Source: Phaeobacter sp. HF9A (lineage in GTDB: Bacteria > Pseudomonadota > Alphaproteobacteria > Rhodobacterales > Rhodobacteraceae). Taken from it: a stretch of 64,000 nt of DNA. How positions within the stretch are numbered: the stretch's first letter is position 1; each line of letters begins with the position of its first letter. The notes below the pieces were generated by a model. That model had not been told where the DNA came from, did no database searches, and saw only the letters and a program-made list of their open reading frames with translations. The stretch covers positions 1-64,000 of the forward strand of contig NZ_JAATOX010000005.1 in assembly GCF_011806385.1 (NCBI RefSeq). Reading direction: 5' to 3'. Below are positions 42,069 through 50,837 of this stretch, piece by piece. Position numbers and translations under genes: made by a program.

Positions 42069-44648
42069 CTAGTCTTTGGTCCCAGCGGGCAAAACTGCGG
42101 CCAGCGCATTGCTCAATTGTTCGATCGTGTAGGGTTTCTTTAGCACAACAATGTCGGGGAAGCGTTCGGTCAGGTTGCCGGCCTCGTCATATCCGGTCGC
42201 CAGAATGACAGGTATTCCCAGCTTTTGACAGTCTTCGACCAGGGGCAACGACATCTCGCTCCCCAGGTTCAGATCGGCAAGAACAAACGTGATGTTACCC
42301 TGCTTCAGGATCTCTGATGCCTCAGCAACACGGCTGGCGGTCGCAACCGTGTCCGCCCCAAGATGGGACAGCATATCAACGGCATCCATGGCAATAATCA
42401 TGTTGTCTTCGACGACCAGCGCAGCGCCTGACAGCCGCTGTGAGGACATCTCGGCCCGTTGAACGGGTTGGCGCGTGGTCGGATGCACTGCCTGCGACTC
42501 CCGGATGTAGCGGGCGGGAAACAGGAAATCTACTTCGAGTCCGGTCACGCGATAGCGCATTTCGGTCCGTCCGTTCAGTTCAAATGGCACGGATTTCTCG
42601 ATGATAGTGGTTCCAAACCCCTTGCGTGTCGGCGCCTGCACGGCAGGCCCGTTGCGCTCGCGCCAATGTAGCGCGGCATTGCCGTCATCTTGCAGCTCTG
42701 TCTCGATCTCAACACGGCCCGAGGAATCGCTGAGGGCGCCATACTTTACCGAGTTGGTAACCAGCTCATGGATCACCAGCGCGACGCAGGTGAAGGCTTC
42801 TGGCGACAGGTCCAGCGTGTCACCGGAAAGCACGACCCGGCTGGCCTTTCCTGCCAGAAAGGCTTCCGTCTCCGTTTCGATCAACAGGTTGAGCGGGCTC
42901 CAGTCCCACTCCGCCCCGGTCAGCTGATCATGCGCACGCGCGAGGGCGTGAATACGGGCGTCGAGAACCTCTCCAAGGGCCTCGACCGATTTCTCCCGTT
43001 CCTTGCCCTGGGACACCAGGCCACGGATCAGGTTGAGGATATTGCGCACCCTGTGGTTCAGCTCGGCGATCAGTAGCTCCTGCTGATCCTGGGCGCGTTT
43101 GCGGGCGGCGTTGTTTTCATCGGCGAGCTTCAGAACCACTTCGATCAAAGTGGTGCGTAGCGCCTCGGCGGTGCGCTTCTCACGAAGCCGCCAGGGCTGG
43201 CAGTGCCCCCGTGCGACTTCTTGCCAAGCTTCGAAGCTTTTCCTGGGGGTCAGCCGCAGCCCGTTCGGACCAACGGAAACAGGCTTTTCAGGATTGCCGG
43301 CCCAGGTCACGGATTTTACGATCTCGCGGCGGAAGAGAACGAAGTAGTCCCGCGGGCTGCGCGATACCGGAATCACCAGCAACCCGGCAACCCTGTCAGC
43401 GAATCCCTCGGCGGCCGGATAGCGCCCGATCAGATTGTCGGTCGCATAGATCTGGCCCGGAGGCGTCGTGTTGAGAAAGCGCACCAGGCCCTTGAACTCT
43501 TCTTCCAAGGGGGCGGCGCCTTGGGCCTTGTAGTCGCCATCGGTGTAAATCGCCGCGCCGTCGAATGGGATGACCTCGTTGATCCCTTGGCACAGATCGT
43601 CAAATGCCTCGAACAGACTGCGACCGCTGGAGAGCTGAGGCATAAGGTTGTCATGCAGCGCACGAGAGCGGTCGACATCGCCCAGTTCCTCGGACATTTC
43701 CAACTGCGCAAGCTCATAGTTGAAAAGCTGCGCGAACAGCTCGACCGATGTACGCTTTTCATAGTCGATGTATCGCGGTGTGTTGTGATGGCAGGAAAAC
43801 AGTCCCCACAGCTTGCCGTTGCGCAGGATCGACACCGACATGGAGGCCGCAACCCCCATGTTCTCAAGATATTCCAGGTGGATCATCGACACCGCCCGGG
43901 TCACCGCCAAGGACAGGTCCAGCGGCGCGCCATTGGGGTCGCTTGCTGGCAGGATCGGATAGACAGGCGCCTTTACGTCCGGGATGATCCGCAGAAGGCT
44001 GCGCATGTAGAGCGCACGCGCCTGTTTCGGAATATCGCTGGCCGGATAGCGCAGACCCAGCAATGGCTCCATTCCGGCCTCGCGCGCCTCGGCGATGACG
44101 GTTCCGCTGTCATCCTCCTCGAAGCGATAGACCATGACCCGATCAAAGCCGCTGAGAGCCTTCAGGCCGCGGGCGGCTTCTTGCGCCATATTGTCGATAT
44201 CACCATGGCGCTGGACCCTGGCGATCAGCGCCTGGACCAAAACTGCGTCATGAAGCTTGTCCTGGTCCTTGCGACATGGCTCGAACTCCAGAACGAACAG
44301 CCGATTGGATTTATGCGCCGATATGTCAAAGAGCTGGCCGTCGCCTTTCAGATCGTAGCCAAACACCCGAACCGCAGTTTCCTGTAGGGGCAGCATCTGC
44401 ATGCGCGTGCGCAAGTCATGCAGGGCGCTTTCACTGAAAAGAGTCGCAATCGGTTGTCCGGGCAGATCCTCGGCACGAAACCCCAATACCGTATCGCAAT
44501 TGGCCGAGGCATGGGCGATGATCCAATCGGCGGACACCGCGAGAAGGCAGCCAAAGGACTGAACCTGGCCAAGAATGTGAATGGGTTCCTGGTCACAGCT
44601 TGTCAGATCTACAGCGGGTTCGAGATTGTCCAGATTGATGTCAGGCAT
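42069..44648 (-). CDS. bphP: Bacteriophytochrome HWE histidine kinase with C-terminal receiver
   Basis: An 859-residue red/far-red light sensor. PAS about 18-120 with biliverdin-binding C18 (DLTSCDQEPIHILG); GAF about 140-300 with SDIPKQARALY; PHY about 320-500. The HWE kinase part starts near 520 (LIAELNHRVRNILNLIRGL) and has an intact N-box HELVTNSVKYGAL. The C-terminal receiver (about 735-850) has the acceptor aspartate in FVLADLNLGSE and the KKPYTIEQ switch. HWE kinases commonly phosphorylate PhyR-type regulators, so it may feed light input into the stress response encoded next door. It overlaps bphO by 8 bp. No EcfG-type promoter was found. Confidence 0.92.
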   Translation of the reverse strand: MPDINLDNLEPAVDLTSCDQEPIHILGQVQSFGCLLAVSADWIIAHASANCDTVLGFRAEDLPGQPIATLFSESALHDLRTRMQMLPLQETAVRVFGYDLKGDGQLFDISAHKSNRLFVLEFEPCRKDQDKLHDAVLVQALIARVQRHGDIDNMAQEAARGLKALSGFDRVMVYRFEEDDSGTVIAEAREAGMEPLLGLRYPASDIPKQARALYMRSLLRIIPDVKAPVYPILPASDPNGAPLDLSLAVTRAVSMIHLEYLENMGVAASMSVSILRNGKLWGLFSCHHNTPRYIDYEKRTSVELFAQLFNYELAQLEMSEELGDVDRSRALHDNLMPQLSSGRSLFEAFDDLCQGINEVIPFDGAAIYTDGDYKAQGAAPLEEEFKGLVRFLNTTPPGQIYATDNLIGRYPAAEGFADRVAGLLVIPVSRSPRDYFVLFRREIVKSVTWAGNPEKPVSVGPNGLRLTPRKSFEAWQEVARGHCQPWRLREKRTAEALRTTLIEVVLKLADENNAARKRAQDQQELLIAELNHRVRNILNLIRGLVSQGKEREKSVEALGEVLDARIHALARAHDQLTGAEWDWSPLNLLIETETEAFLAGKASRVVLSGDTLDLSPEAFTCVALVIHELVTNSVKYGALSDSSGRVEIETELQDDGNAALHWRERNGPAVQAPTRKGFGTTIIEKSVPFELNGRTEMRYRVTGLEVDFLFPARYIRESQAVHPTTRQPVQRAEMSSQRLSGAALVVEDNMIIAMDAVDMLSHLGADTVATASRVAEASEILKQGNITFVLADLNLGSEMSLPLVEDCQKLGIPVILATGYDEAGNLTERFPDIVVLKKPYTIEQLSNALAAVLPAGTKD

Positions 44649-45210
44649 GGAGCACCCTTTCCCGGGCAGGTTGGGTCAGCGCATAGTCTAAGCAAAACTT
44701 AAAAAGGGTGATACAATCTATGACAATCGTGTCGGCTTCTTTTCCTTGCGCGGGCAAGGCCGTGGAGCGGGCAAGGAATTCACGCCAGTAGGAGGTGTGG
44801 GCTGGCGCCGAAAGATAAGCACAAACCCGATCGACCTCGGTCAAGCCGCTGTCAAACCAATGTTTTTTCAACACTTGCGCCCCAAGCCGGGAGCCACTCA
44901 CCACATAATCCACCGCCAATGGATGAGGGCGAAAGCCCAGGTCGAGGGAGGCCGGCAAAGGCTGTTCATCGAGCGTGACCAGATCCTGGTGCACGCGCTG
45001 CTGCAATTCACGAACAAGAGGCGTGCACAGCGATTCGACGCCGTAACGACTCAACGCGGTAAAGAGCCGCCATTGCAGGAGAAGGAACCGCCGATAGTTC
45101 TCTGGATCAGAATTCAATAGACGCGAAACCCGTTCATCCAGTGCTTGATGGCACTGTCGTGTTTCACTGCGTAGCCTGTCACGCAAGCTAGAGCTACGAT
45201 TGCATGACAA
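44641..45210 (-). CDS. bphO: Heme oxygenase BphO
   Basis: A 189-residue heme oxygenase that makes biliverdin, the chromophore of the phytochrome encoded 8 bp into its 3' end. The proximal histidine lies in RQCHQALDERVS and the distal glycine helix in SGSRLGAQVLKKHW. The start is TTG 45210: GGAG lies seven bases upstream and no in-frame ATG exists near the N-terminus (the nearby ATG at 45205 is out of frame). A weak start may hold chromophore supply low. The pair with bphP is the usual arrangement. Confidence 0.88.
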   Translation of the reverse strand: MSCNRSSSLRDRLRSETRQCHQALDERVSRLLNSDPENYRRFLLLQWRLFTALSRYGVESLCTPLVRELQQRVHQDLVTLDEQPLPASLDLGFRPHPLAVDYVVSGSRLGAQVLKKHWFDSGLTEVDRVCAYLSAPAHTSYWREFLARSTALPAQGKEADTIVIDCITLFKFCLDYALTQPARERVLHA

Positions 45211-45290
45211 CTCGGGACTCCAATCCGGGGGGTTTAGGGTAACTATATCCAGCAGATTGTTCGATGCAAGCGAGTAATGCGGCGGTGAAT

Positions 45291-45305
45291 ATGAATAAAA
45301 TTCAT
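45291..45305. promoter_or_regulatory. Inverted repeat upstream of bphO
   Basis: ATGAAT-AAA-ATTCAT, a perfect 6-3-6 inverted repeat in an AT-rich patch 80 bp before the bphO start. Candidate operator for the phytochrome operon. Regulator unknown. Confidence 0.35.
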
Positions 45306-45461
45306 TTTTGTCAGATACTTATGACTTCGCGTGTTTGGCGCCTACATCAGGTGAGTTGAGGTTGGCACAGATCACCCGACCGACTTCACCGATCCGCTAT
45401 GACAGGGGAGTGGGGGCAAGACACCGCCCCAGCGCAGAGAGGTTTGGTTGGTTGGCACGGG

Positions 45462-45499
45462 CCAAGAAGGCCCCGCAAACGCCTGCGGGGCCTCCTTGG
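45462..45499 (-). terminator. Intrinsic terminator of the entericidin gene
   Basis: A 10 bp perfect stem (AGGCCCCGCA / TGCGGGGCCT) with an outer CCAAG/CTTGG extension. On the minus strand the inner stem is followed by TCTT. It lies 19 bp past the entericidin stop. Confidence 0.75.
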
Positions 45500-45517
45500 T
45501 CGGTCCGAAGCTGCCTG

Positions 45518-45643
45518 TTATTGCGCTTCTTGTGCCTCCTGCGTGATTTCGTTCCCGGCCTTCGACACGTCGCGGCCGACACCTTCCATGGTTTCGCAGG
45601 CGCCAAGCGCCGTGAGGACAATCAGAGTCATAAAAATACGCAT
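45518..45643 (-). CDS. Entericidin family small lipoprotein
   Basis: A 41-residue lipoprotein. The N-terminus MRIFMTLIVLTALGAC is a lipoprotein signal with the lipobox LGAC (C16). The mature part ETMEGVGRDVSKAGNEI is the entericidin A/B signature. Entericidins are cell-envelope lipoproteins, described as a toxin-antidote pair in enterobacteria and as stress-induced elsewhere. AAGGAGA precedes ATG 45643. It lies 10 bp after the hypothetical exported protein gene and probably shares its EcfG-type promoter. It is easily missed because of its size. Confidence 0.85.
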   Translation of the reverse strand: MRIFMTLIVLTALGACETMEGVGRDVSKAGNEITQEAQEAQ

Positions 45644-45653
45644 GGGGATCTCC

Positions 45654-46139
45654 TTATTTCAGTTTGGATGCGACATTGTTCGCAAAGGCAGCAACCATGG
45701 CGTGGTAAAAGAACTCGTTGTCAGGGGTCACCTTTGCGGGGTCCACGCCTTCGGGGTAGTAAATGTCGGTCTGGTCGCTCGTGACCGTCAGAGTGTAGTG
45801 CTGCGCCTTGCTGGGGTCGGGCGTGTTGATGTCCACGTCACCGGACAGGGCCCATTCCCCGATGCCCAAATCGGTCTCGAAATTGTTCGCGAGAGCGATC
45901 TCGTCGATATCAATCTTGACCTCTGCGCCGTCTTCGCCCTCGGGTGCGATATCGGACACCAGCAATTTGGCAATTTCGGTTTCGAGATCGGTATCCAACC
46001 CGGCCCAGACCTTGGCAGCCTCATAAGTTTCGACGGCGGAAAGGTCAGCCTCGACCTCGACGCTGGCAACTTTTGGCGCCGCCAATGCGGCGGTTGCCAT
46101 CGCAGAAATCAGGGCTGTCGTGCGAACCAGATGATACAT
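45654..46139 (-). CDS. Hypothetical exported protein
   Basis: A 161-residue protein with a signal peptide (MYHLVRTTALISAMATAALA, cleavage before APKVAS). The mature part is acidic and lacks cysteine. I recognise no family; a DUF of Rhodobacteraceae is likely. Start ATG 46139 is chosen because AGGAG lies seven bases upstream; ATGs at 46145 and 46157 are in frame but have the site too close or inside. An EcfG-type promoter lies 44 bp upstream and an entericidin gene follows, so it belongs to the stress regulon. Confidence 0.75.
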   Translation of the reverse strand: MYHLVRTTALISAMATAALAAPKVASVEVEADLSAVETYEAAKVWAGLDTDLETEIAKLLVSDIAPEGEDGAEVKIDIDEIALANNFETDLGIGEWALSGDVDINTPDPSKAQHYTLTVTSDQTDIYYPEGVDPAKVTPDNEFFYHAMVAAFANNVASKLK

Positions 46140-46182
46140 TGTCATACTCCTGTTCATTGTTCAGATCCTCTTGTCCAAGGTG

Positions 46183-46207
46183 AACACGCAAGAACGACAA
46201 TGGTTCC
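46183..46207 (-). promoter_or_regulatory. EcfG-type promoter for the exported protein and entericidin
   Basis: On the minus strand GGAAC (46207-46203), 16 bp spacer, TGTT (46186-46183). One base off the consensus -10. Confidence 0.75.
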
Positions 46208-46246
46208 CAACAAATTGGTTTTATTGATTGATCATGGCGTCTGGCG

Positions 46247-46287
46247 AAAAAAAGACCAGGCCAGACCCTGACACGGGTCTGGCCTGG
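46247..46287 (-). terminator. Very strong intrinsic terminator
   Basis: CCAGGCCAGACCC (46256-46268) and GGGTCTGGCCTGG (46275-46287) form a perfect 13 bp stem with loop TGACAC. On the minus strand it is followed by a T-rich run TCTTTTTTTTC. The nearest leftward gene, the amidase, ends 300 bp away, so it either ends a long 3' UTR or a small RNA. Confidence 0.88.
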
Positions 46288-46587
46288 AACCGTCACGGCA
46301 CCGTGTCGGTGGCTAGGCTTGGCACGAGGCAAGTTCCCAAGATTTGCAACGTTCAGCGTCGCCGTGATGCTACTCGCTAATCAGACTGGAAACGGGGGCG
46401 AGATTTGACGCCCGCTCCCGAAACTCGTGAAACACACGGATGAAAGTGCTGTCGCAGCAAAAAGGTTCCCGAAAAAATTGAATTCTGTCGGTTTGTCCAT
46501 GCGGGCCCGATCATCACAGGCGCGCAATCGACGCCAATGGCGACACGCACGACATGCTGGTTCAAACGCTCGCAGTTGCGCCTTGCC
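46288..46587. other. Gene-free 300 bp between terminator and amidase gene
   Basis: No convincing reading frame. A GGAAC on the minus strand at 46469-46465 followed after 16 bp by CACT is a poor EcfG match. The stretch could be the 3' UTR of the amidase operon or hold a leftward small RNA ending at the terminator at 46247-46287. Confidence 0.4.
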
Positions 46588-48033
46588 TCAGCCGTGGGTC
46601 ACATTGGGGTCGAAAACGGGCATGGGGCCACCAAAGACCTGTTCGACACAGCGTGCGGCGGCCAGCAGGTCCGCCTCGCCGCGCGGTTTGCCGATCAGTT
46701 GCAACCCAACCGGCAGCCCCTGCGCGTTCAATCCAACCGGTACCGACATCGCGGGCAAGCCGACCGCCGTCGCGAGAAAGCCGCAATCAAGCCAGTCCAT
46801 GTAAAAGCTCAGATCCTTACCTCCGACCCGGCGCACCCATTCCTCTTCGACCGGATGGGGCATGCAGCCAACGACCGGGGCCGCGAGCACATCAACCTGC
46901 GCAAAAACCGCCTGGGTTTCGTCATAGAGACGCGAACGGACAAGCTGGGACTCGATGATATCGTTCATCTCCAGGCTCAGGCCAAATTGCAAATTGTCTT
47001 CCAGCGTCTGCTTGAACCCGTTGCGGATCGCCGGGTCGATGTCGCGCATCAGGCTGGCCCAGAGCAGGCCCCGCTGAACATAATAGGCCCGCCGCATGCC
47101 TGACAGATCCGGCGCGACCTCCTCGACCCACGCGCCCGCCCGCGCCATGCTCTGCATCGCTGCGTCGATATGCGCGCGCATGTCGGCATCGACCGCGCTT
47201 TCACCCGACAGGTCCGGCAGATACCCGATGCGCAATTCCGTGACCTCGGCCCGGTCGACCGCCGCGAGATAAGGCGTGGCCTCGCGGGGATAGGACAGCG
47301 GGTAGCGCGGATCGAACCCGGTCATGGTGTCGAGGAAGAGCGCGCAATCAGCAACAGAACGGGCCATCGGCCCCTGCACGCCCTCGGTGATATAGCCCGC
47401 TTGCGCCGGTCCGCCCGCAACAAGCCCCGGACTGGGCCGCAATCCCACCACACCGCAATAGGCCGCGGGGGTTCGCAGGCTGCCGCCGTGGTCCGAGCCA
47501 TGACTGAGCCAGGCCTGCCCGACAGCAAGCTGTGCCGCCGCGCCACCAGAGGACCCGGCGGGATTCAGGCGAGTATCCCAGGGATTGCGCGTCGCGCCAA
47601 AAATGGCGTTGAACGTATTGGCACCCGCCCCGAACTCCGGCGTATTCGTCTTGCCCAGCACCACGCCGCCCCGGGCCTCGATCAGGTCAACCAGCGGATC
47701 GGAGGCCTCCGGCACATAATCGGCCAGACCCGGGGTGCCGAAAGTGGTCCGCACCCCGGCCACTGCGGTCAAATCCTTGATGCCAACAGGCAGGCCATGC
47801 AGCGCGCCGCGCTCTTCCTCAGGGCGTTTCAGCCCCTGCGCCGCCGCCCTTGCCCGGTCGAAACAGGGCGTCGGCATGGCATTGATCGCCGGATCCGTCT
47901 GCGCATGCCGCAGCTGCGCCGCCTCGATCAGCTCAAGCGTCGATACCTCGCCGCGGCGCAAAAGGCTGACCGCGTCAACCGCGCTGAGCGCGCAGAGCTC
48001 GGGACCGGAATAGCTGGGGGTTTCTCGGGTCAT
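46588..48033 (-). CDS. Amidase (amidase signature family)
   Basis: A 481-residue amidase with the Ser-cisSer-Lys triad: K86 (LPVGIKDLTA), S161/S162 (NPAGSSGGAAA) and S185 (GSDHGGSLRTPA). The family ranges from indoleacetamide hydrolase to aryl-acyl amidase and GatA-like proteins. It lies behind the TRAP binding-protein gene, from which a strong hairpin with T run separates it, so it may be partly uncoupled from the GntR-GGT-TRAP operon. No export signal. The substrate is unknown; an amide delivered by the TRAP system or a gamma-glutamyl-type product is possible. Confidence 0.87.
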   Translation of the reverse strand: MTRETPSYSGPELCALSAVDAVSLLRRGEVSTLELIEAAQLRHAQTDPAINAMPTPCFDRARAAAQGLKRPEEERGALHGLPVGIKDLTAVAGVRTTFGTPGLADYVPEASDPLVDLIEARGGVVLGKTNTPEFGAGANTFNAIFGATRNPWDTRLNPAGSSGGAAAQLAVGQAWLSHGSDHGGSLRTPAAYCGVVGLRPSPGLVAGGPAQAGYITEGVQGPMARSVADCALFLDTMTGFDPRYPLSYPREATPYLAAVDRAEVTELRIGYLPDLSGESAVDADMRAHIDAAMQSMARAGAWVEEVAPDLSGMRRAYYVQRGLLWASLMRDIDPAIRNGFKQTLEDNLQFGLSLEMNDIIESQLVRSRLYDETQAVFAQVDVLAAPVVGCMPHPVEEEWVRRVGGKDLSFYMDWLDCGFLATAVGLPAMSVPVGLNAQGLPVGLQLIGKPRGEADLLAAARCVEQVFGGPMPVFDPNVTHG

Positions 48034-48101
48034 CTCATATCTCTTCTTAGCGGTTCAGGTCGTATCGGTTCAGGAGGGGCGCCATTGGGTCAACAAGATC
48101 A

Positions 48102-48155
48102 GAAAAACCCGCCGCCGATCTCCATGAGCCCCGAAAGGCACTGATCGGCGGCGGG
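48102..48155 (-). terminator. Intrinsic terminator after the TRAP binding-protein gene
   Basis: CCCGCCGCCGATC (48108-48120) pairs perfectly with GATCGGCGGCGGG (48143-48155). On the minus strand it is followed by TTTTTCTG. It lies 17 bp past the dctP stop. Confidence 0.85.
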
Positions 48156-48171
48156 CAGATCACGTGGCGCC

Positions 48172-49251
48172 TCAGAGAATAAACTTCTCCCGTGCCTGCA
48201 AGAAACCAGTGTCATAGAAGCGTTTGTACTTCGTCGCCTGGCCGACATAGGCGTAATAGGCATCGACGAAACGACGGTGGAAATCGCTCGTTTCCTTCAC
48301 CTCTTCGATCACCTCGCGGGACGCGTTCTGGATCGCGGCCCAGACGTCATCGGGGAAGGTGTCGATGGTCAGATCCGGCATGGCGCTCAACTTCTCATAG
48401 GCTTGCATATGCGCATGCAGCGTGTCGGCGGAGGAGCGGTTGGCCTCGGCCTCGGTCACAGCTTCGACCATGACCCGCTGGCCGTCGGTCAGTGCATTCC
48501 AGGCGTCCATGCCGATGCCAAATTCGATGCCGCCGTAAATTTCGACCGGCGACGGCGCATACATATATTTTGCAACGTTATGCAGACCGAAGGCCAGATC
48601 GTTCGACGGCCCCACCCATTCGGCCCCGTCCAGCGCGCCGGATTGCAGCGCGGCAAAGATATCACCCGGCGGAATCGAGGTCGGGTTGACGCCAAGCTTG
48701 CGCAACACTTCGCCATAAAGACCTGCGGCACGGAAGTTCAGCCCCTTCAGATCATCGAGCGACTGGATCGGTTTCTTGAACCAGCCAGCGGTCTGCAAGC
48801 CGGAGCCGCCACCGATGAACACTTTCAGGTTCCGGGGATTGGTGAACTCGTCCAGCAGCTCCTGGCCGCCACCGTAATACATCCAGGCGTGCATTTCGTC
48901 GAAGGTCAGCCCGTAGGGCGCCGCCGTGAAAAAAGCATGTGCAATGTCCCGACCGGAAAACCAGGTGCCGGAGCCGTGGTAGACCTCGGCGGTGCCGCTT
49001 TCGACGGCTTCCTGTGTGGCGAAAGGGGCCACCAGCTCACCGGCGCCGAACACCTGCACATTGATCGCGCCCTCCGTGATCGCGGTGACGCGCTCGGCCC
49101 AGCGAAGGGCGGAGACACCCAGCCCGGGCAGGCCGCGCGGCACCGAGGTGACGAGTTTCCAGTTGTGCTGCGCCTTCGCGCTGGCGATCCGCGGGGCTGC
49201 CAGGCTCGCCGAGGCGACGGAAGCGGCGGTGATGAAGGCTCTTCTTTTCAT
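48172..49251 (-). CDS. TRAP transporter substrate-binding protein, Tat-type signal
   Basis: A 359-residue periplasmic protein. The N-terminus MKRRAFITAASVASASLAA carries a twin-arginine-like motif (KRRAFI), and cleavage is likely after ASAKA. The mature part is a DctP-family binding protein of the oxoacid/TakP-like branch (WAERVTAITEGAINVQVFGA, FRAAGLYGEVLRKLGVNP, GALDGAEWVGPSND). The last of these contains the usual ligand-contact segment. ATG 49251 is the family start; the frame runs upstream into the antisense of the permease gene and is not used. It follows dctM by 29 bp. Confidence 0.85.
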   Translation of the reverse strand: MKRRAFITAASVASASLAAPRIASAKAQHNWKLVTSVPRGLPGLGVSALRWAERVTAITEGAINVQVFGAGELVAPFATQEAVESGTAEVYHGSGTWFSGRDIAHAFFTAAPYGLTFDEMHAWMYYGGGQELLDEFTNPRNLKVFIGGGSGLQTAGWFKKPIQSLDDLKGLNFRAAGLYGEVLRKLGVNPTSIPPGDIFAALQSGALDGAEWVGPSNDLAFGLHNVAKYMYAPSPVEIYGGIEFGIGMDAWNALTDGQRVMVEAVTEAEANRSSADTLHAHMQAYEKLSAMPDLTIDTFPDDVWAAIQNASREVIEEVKETSDFHRRFVDAYYAYVGQATKYKRFYDTGFLQAREKFIL

Positions 49252-49280
49252 TTCATTATCATCCCTGTTGGTTGGACCGC

Positions 49281-50837
49281 TCATTTGTAGATCGCGTCGG
49301 GGAGCCACGTCGCCAGGTCGGGAACCAGGAAGACGATGGCCAGTGCGACGATCTGCAAGAGGATGAACGGCAAGATCCCCTTGTAGATGTCCATGGTCCT
49401 CACGCTCTCGGGAGCGACGCGGCGGAAGTAGAACAGCGCATAGCCAAAGGGGGGCGTAAGGAAGCTGATTTGCAGGTTCATGCTGATCAGGATCGCGAAC
49501 CAGACGGGATCGACCCCCGCCGCCATCAGCGGCGGACCGGCAATCGGCACCACAATAAAGATGATCTCGACATATTCGATGATGAAGCCGAGCACGAAGA
49601 TGATCGCCATCACCACCAGCACCGCCGTCAGCTCTCCGCCCGGCAGACCGTGCAGGAAGCTCTCGACCATTTCCTCGCCGTGCAGGCCTCGGAACACCAG
49701 CGACAGTATCGTCGCCCCCAGCACGATCAGTGTCAGCATGGCGACCATGCTGGCGGTGTCGACCGCAACGCCCCACACGCCACCGCGGCGCAGTTCTTGC
49801 AGCAGCGCGCAAAGGGTGCCGAGGCACAACACGACAAGCGCCACAATGCCGACGCCCCCCGCCAACGGCGAGGCCTGTGCGCCGCCGGAGAGCTTGACCG
49901 CAACCAGCACAAGGGCGGCGGGCAGAACGGCCATCAGCAAGGACTTGCGCCAGACCGGCAGCCCCTCGCGGTTCAACGCGGTCATCACCAGCGCCCCCAC
50001 CGCGCCAAGCGCCGCGCTCTCCGTCGCCGTGGCCACGCCGCCGAGGATCGAGCCAAGCACGATCACAATCAGTAGCAGCGGCATGAGCAGGGAATAAGAA
50101 ATCTCGCGCAGGTCGGGCCGGGTCCGGTTGCCTGTGGCATCCCGCGTCACGACAGGCGGGCAGCTCGCCGGGGTGCGAAGCGCGGTGAACAGGATATAGA
50201 GAATATAGAGCGTCACCAAGAGCAGGCCCGGAATGAAGGCCCCGGCAAAGAGATCCCCAACAGAGACAGGCTCGACCGCCCATTCGCCGGCTGCCCGCCG
50301 ACCCGCCTGATAGGCCGCCGAGATCTGGTCTGTCAGCAGGATCAGCAGGATGGAAGGCGGAATGATCTGGCCCAGAGACCCCGCCGCGCAGATAACGCCC
50401 GACGCCATGGATTTCGAATATCCCGCCTCCAGCATCGCCGGCATCGCGATCATGCCCAGCATGAAGATCGTCGCCCCGATCACGCCGGTGGAGGCCGCCA
50501 GAAGCGCCCCGACAATCACCACCGCATAGGCCATGCCACCTTCACGGTCACCAAACAGCGCGCCCGCCGTCAGCATCATTCGCTTGGCGATATTCGACTG
50601 CTCCAGAAGCCCCCCCATCAGCACGAAGAGCGGCACCGACAAAAACACATCGTTGGTCAGGATGCCAAAGGCCCGCGACGGGAAGGCGGCGAGAAAGCCC
50701 AGATCGAACACGCCAAGCATCGAGCCGAGGAAGGCGACCATCGTGGGCACCCCGATCAGCACAAAGGCAACCGGCGCGCCGGAGAGGATACCGACCAGAA
50801 GCGCCGCGCCAAGAAGAACCAGAAGCGCGCCGCTCAT
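49281..50837 (-). CDS. TRAP transporter large permease, long form (DctM family)
   Basis: A 518-residue membrane protein, about 90 residues longer than typical DctM. Family motifs IIPPSILLILLTDQ and FLTPPFGYALFYFRRVAP are present. The extra length lies in the middle, around residues 205-345, with a cytoplasmic loop (TPASCPPVVTRDATGNRTRP) and extra hydrophobic segments. Long DctM forms occur with the TakP-like binding proteins. It overlaps dctQ by 4 bp. It is the ion-driven channel for the Tat-exported binding protein. Confidence 0.88.
   Translation of the reverse strand: MSGALLVLLGAALLVGILSGAPVAFVLIGVPTMVAFLGSMLGVFDLGFLAAFPSRAFGILTNDVFLSVPLFVLMGGLLEQSNIAKRMMLTAGALFGDREGGMAYAVVIVGALLAASTGVIGATIFMLGMIAMPAMLEAGYSKSMASGVICAAGSLGQIIPPSILLILLTDQISAAYQAGRRAAGEWAVEPVSVGDLFAGAFIPGLLLVTLYILYILFTALRTPASCPPVVTRDATGNRTRPDLREISYSLLMPLLLIVIVLGSILGGVATATESAALGAVGALVMTALNREGLPVWRKSLLMAVLPAALVLVAVKLSGGAQASPLAGGVGIVALVVLCLGTLCALLQELRRGGVWGVAVDTASMVAMLTLIVLGATILSLVFRGLHGEEMVESFLHGLPGGELTAVLVVMAIIFVLGFIIEYVEIIFIVVPIAGPPLMAAGVDPVWFAILISMNLQISFLTPPFGYALFYFRRVAPESVRTMDIYKGILPFILLQIVALAIVFLVPDLATWLPDAIYK

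Larger units (their letters stand above)
45211..45517. other. Intergenic region upstream of bphO
   Basis: About 300 bp with an operator-like repeat at 45291-45305 and the entericidin terminator at 45462-45499. No gene is visible and no GGAAC motif lies upstream of bphO. Confidence 0.5.

Noticed and set aside
46445-46469. Ninth EcfG-type promoter on the minus strand
   Set aside because: GGAAC is present but the -10 place reads CACT, and no gene follows for the strand. It is mentioned only as a weak possibility for a small RNA.
49252-50283. Upstream extension of the TRAP binding-protein gene to 703 codons
   Set aside because: The added part is Arg/Gly/Ala-rich and out of frame over the dctM gene. 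The protein family and the signal peptide begin at 49251.
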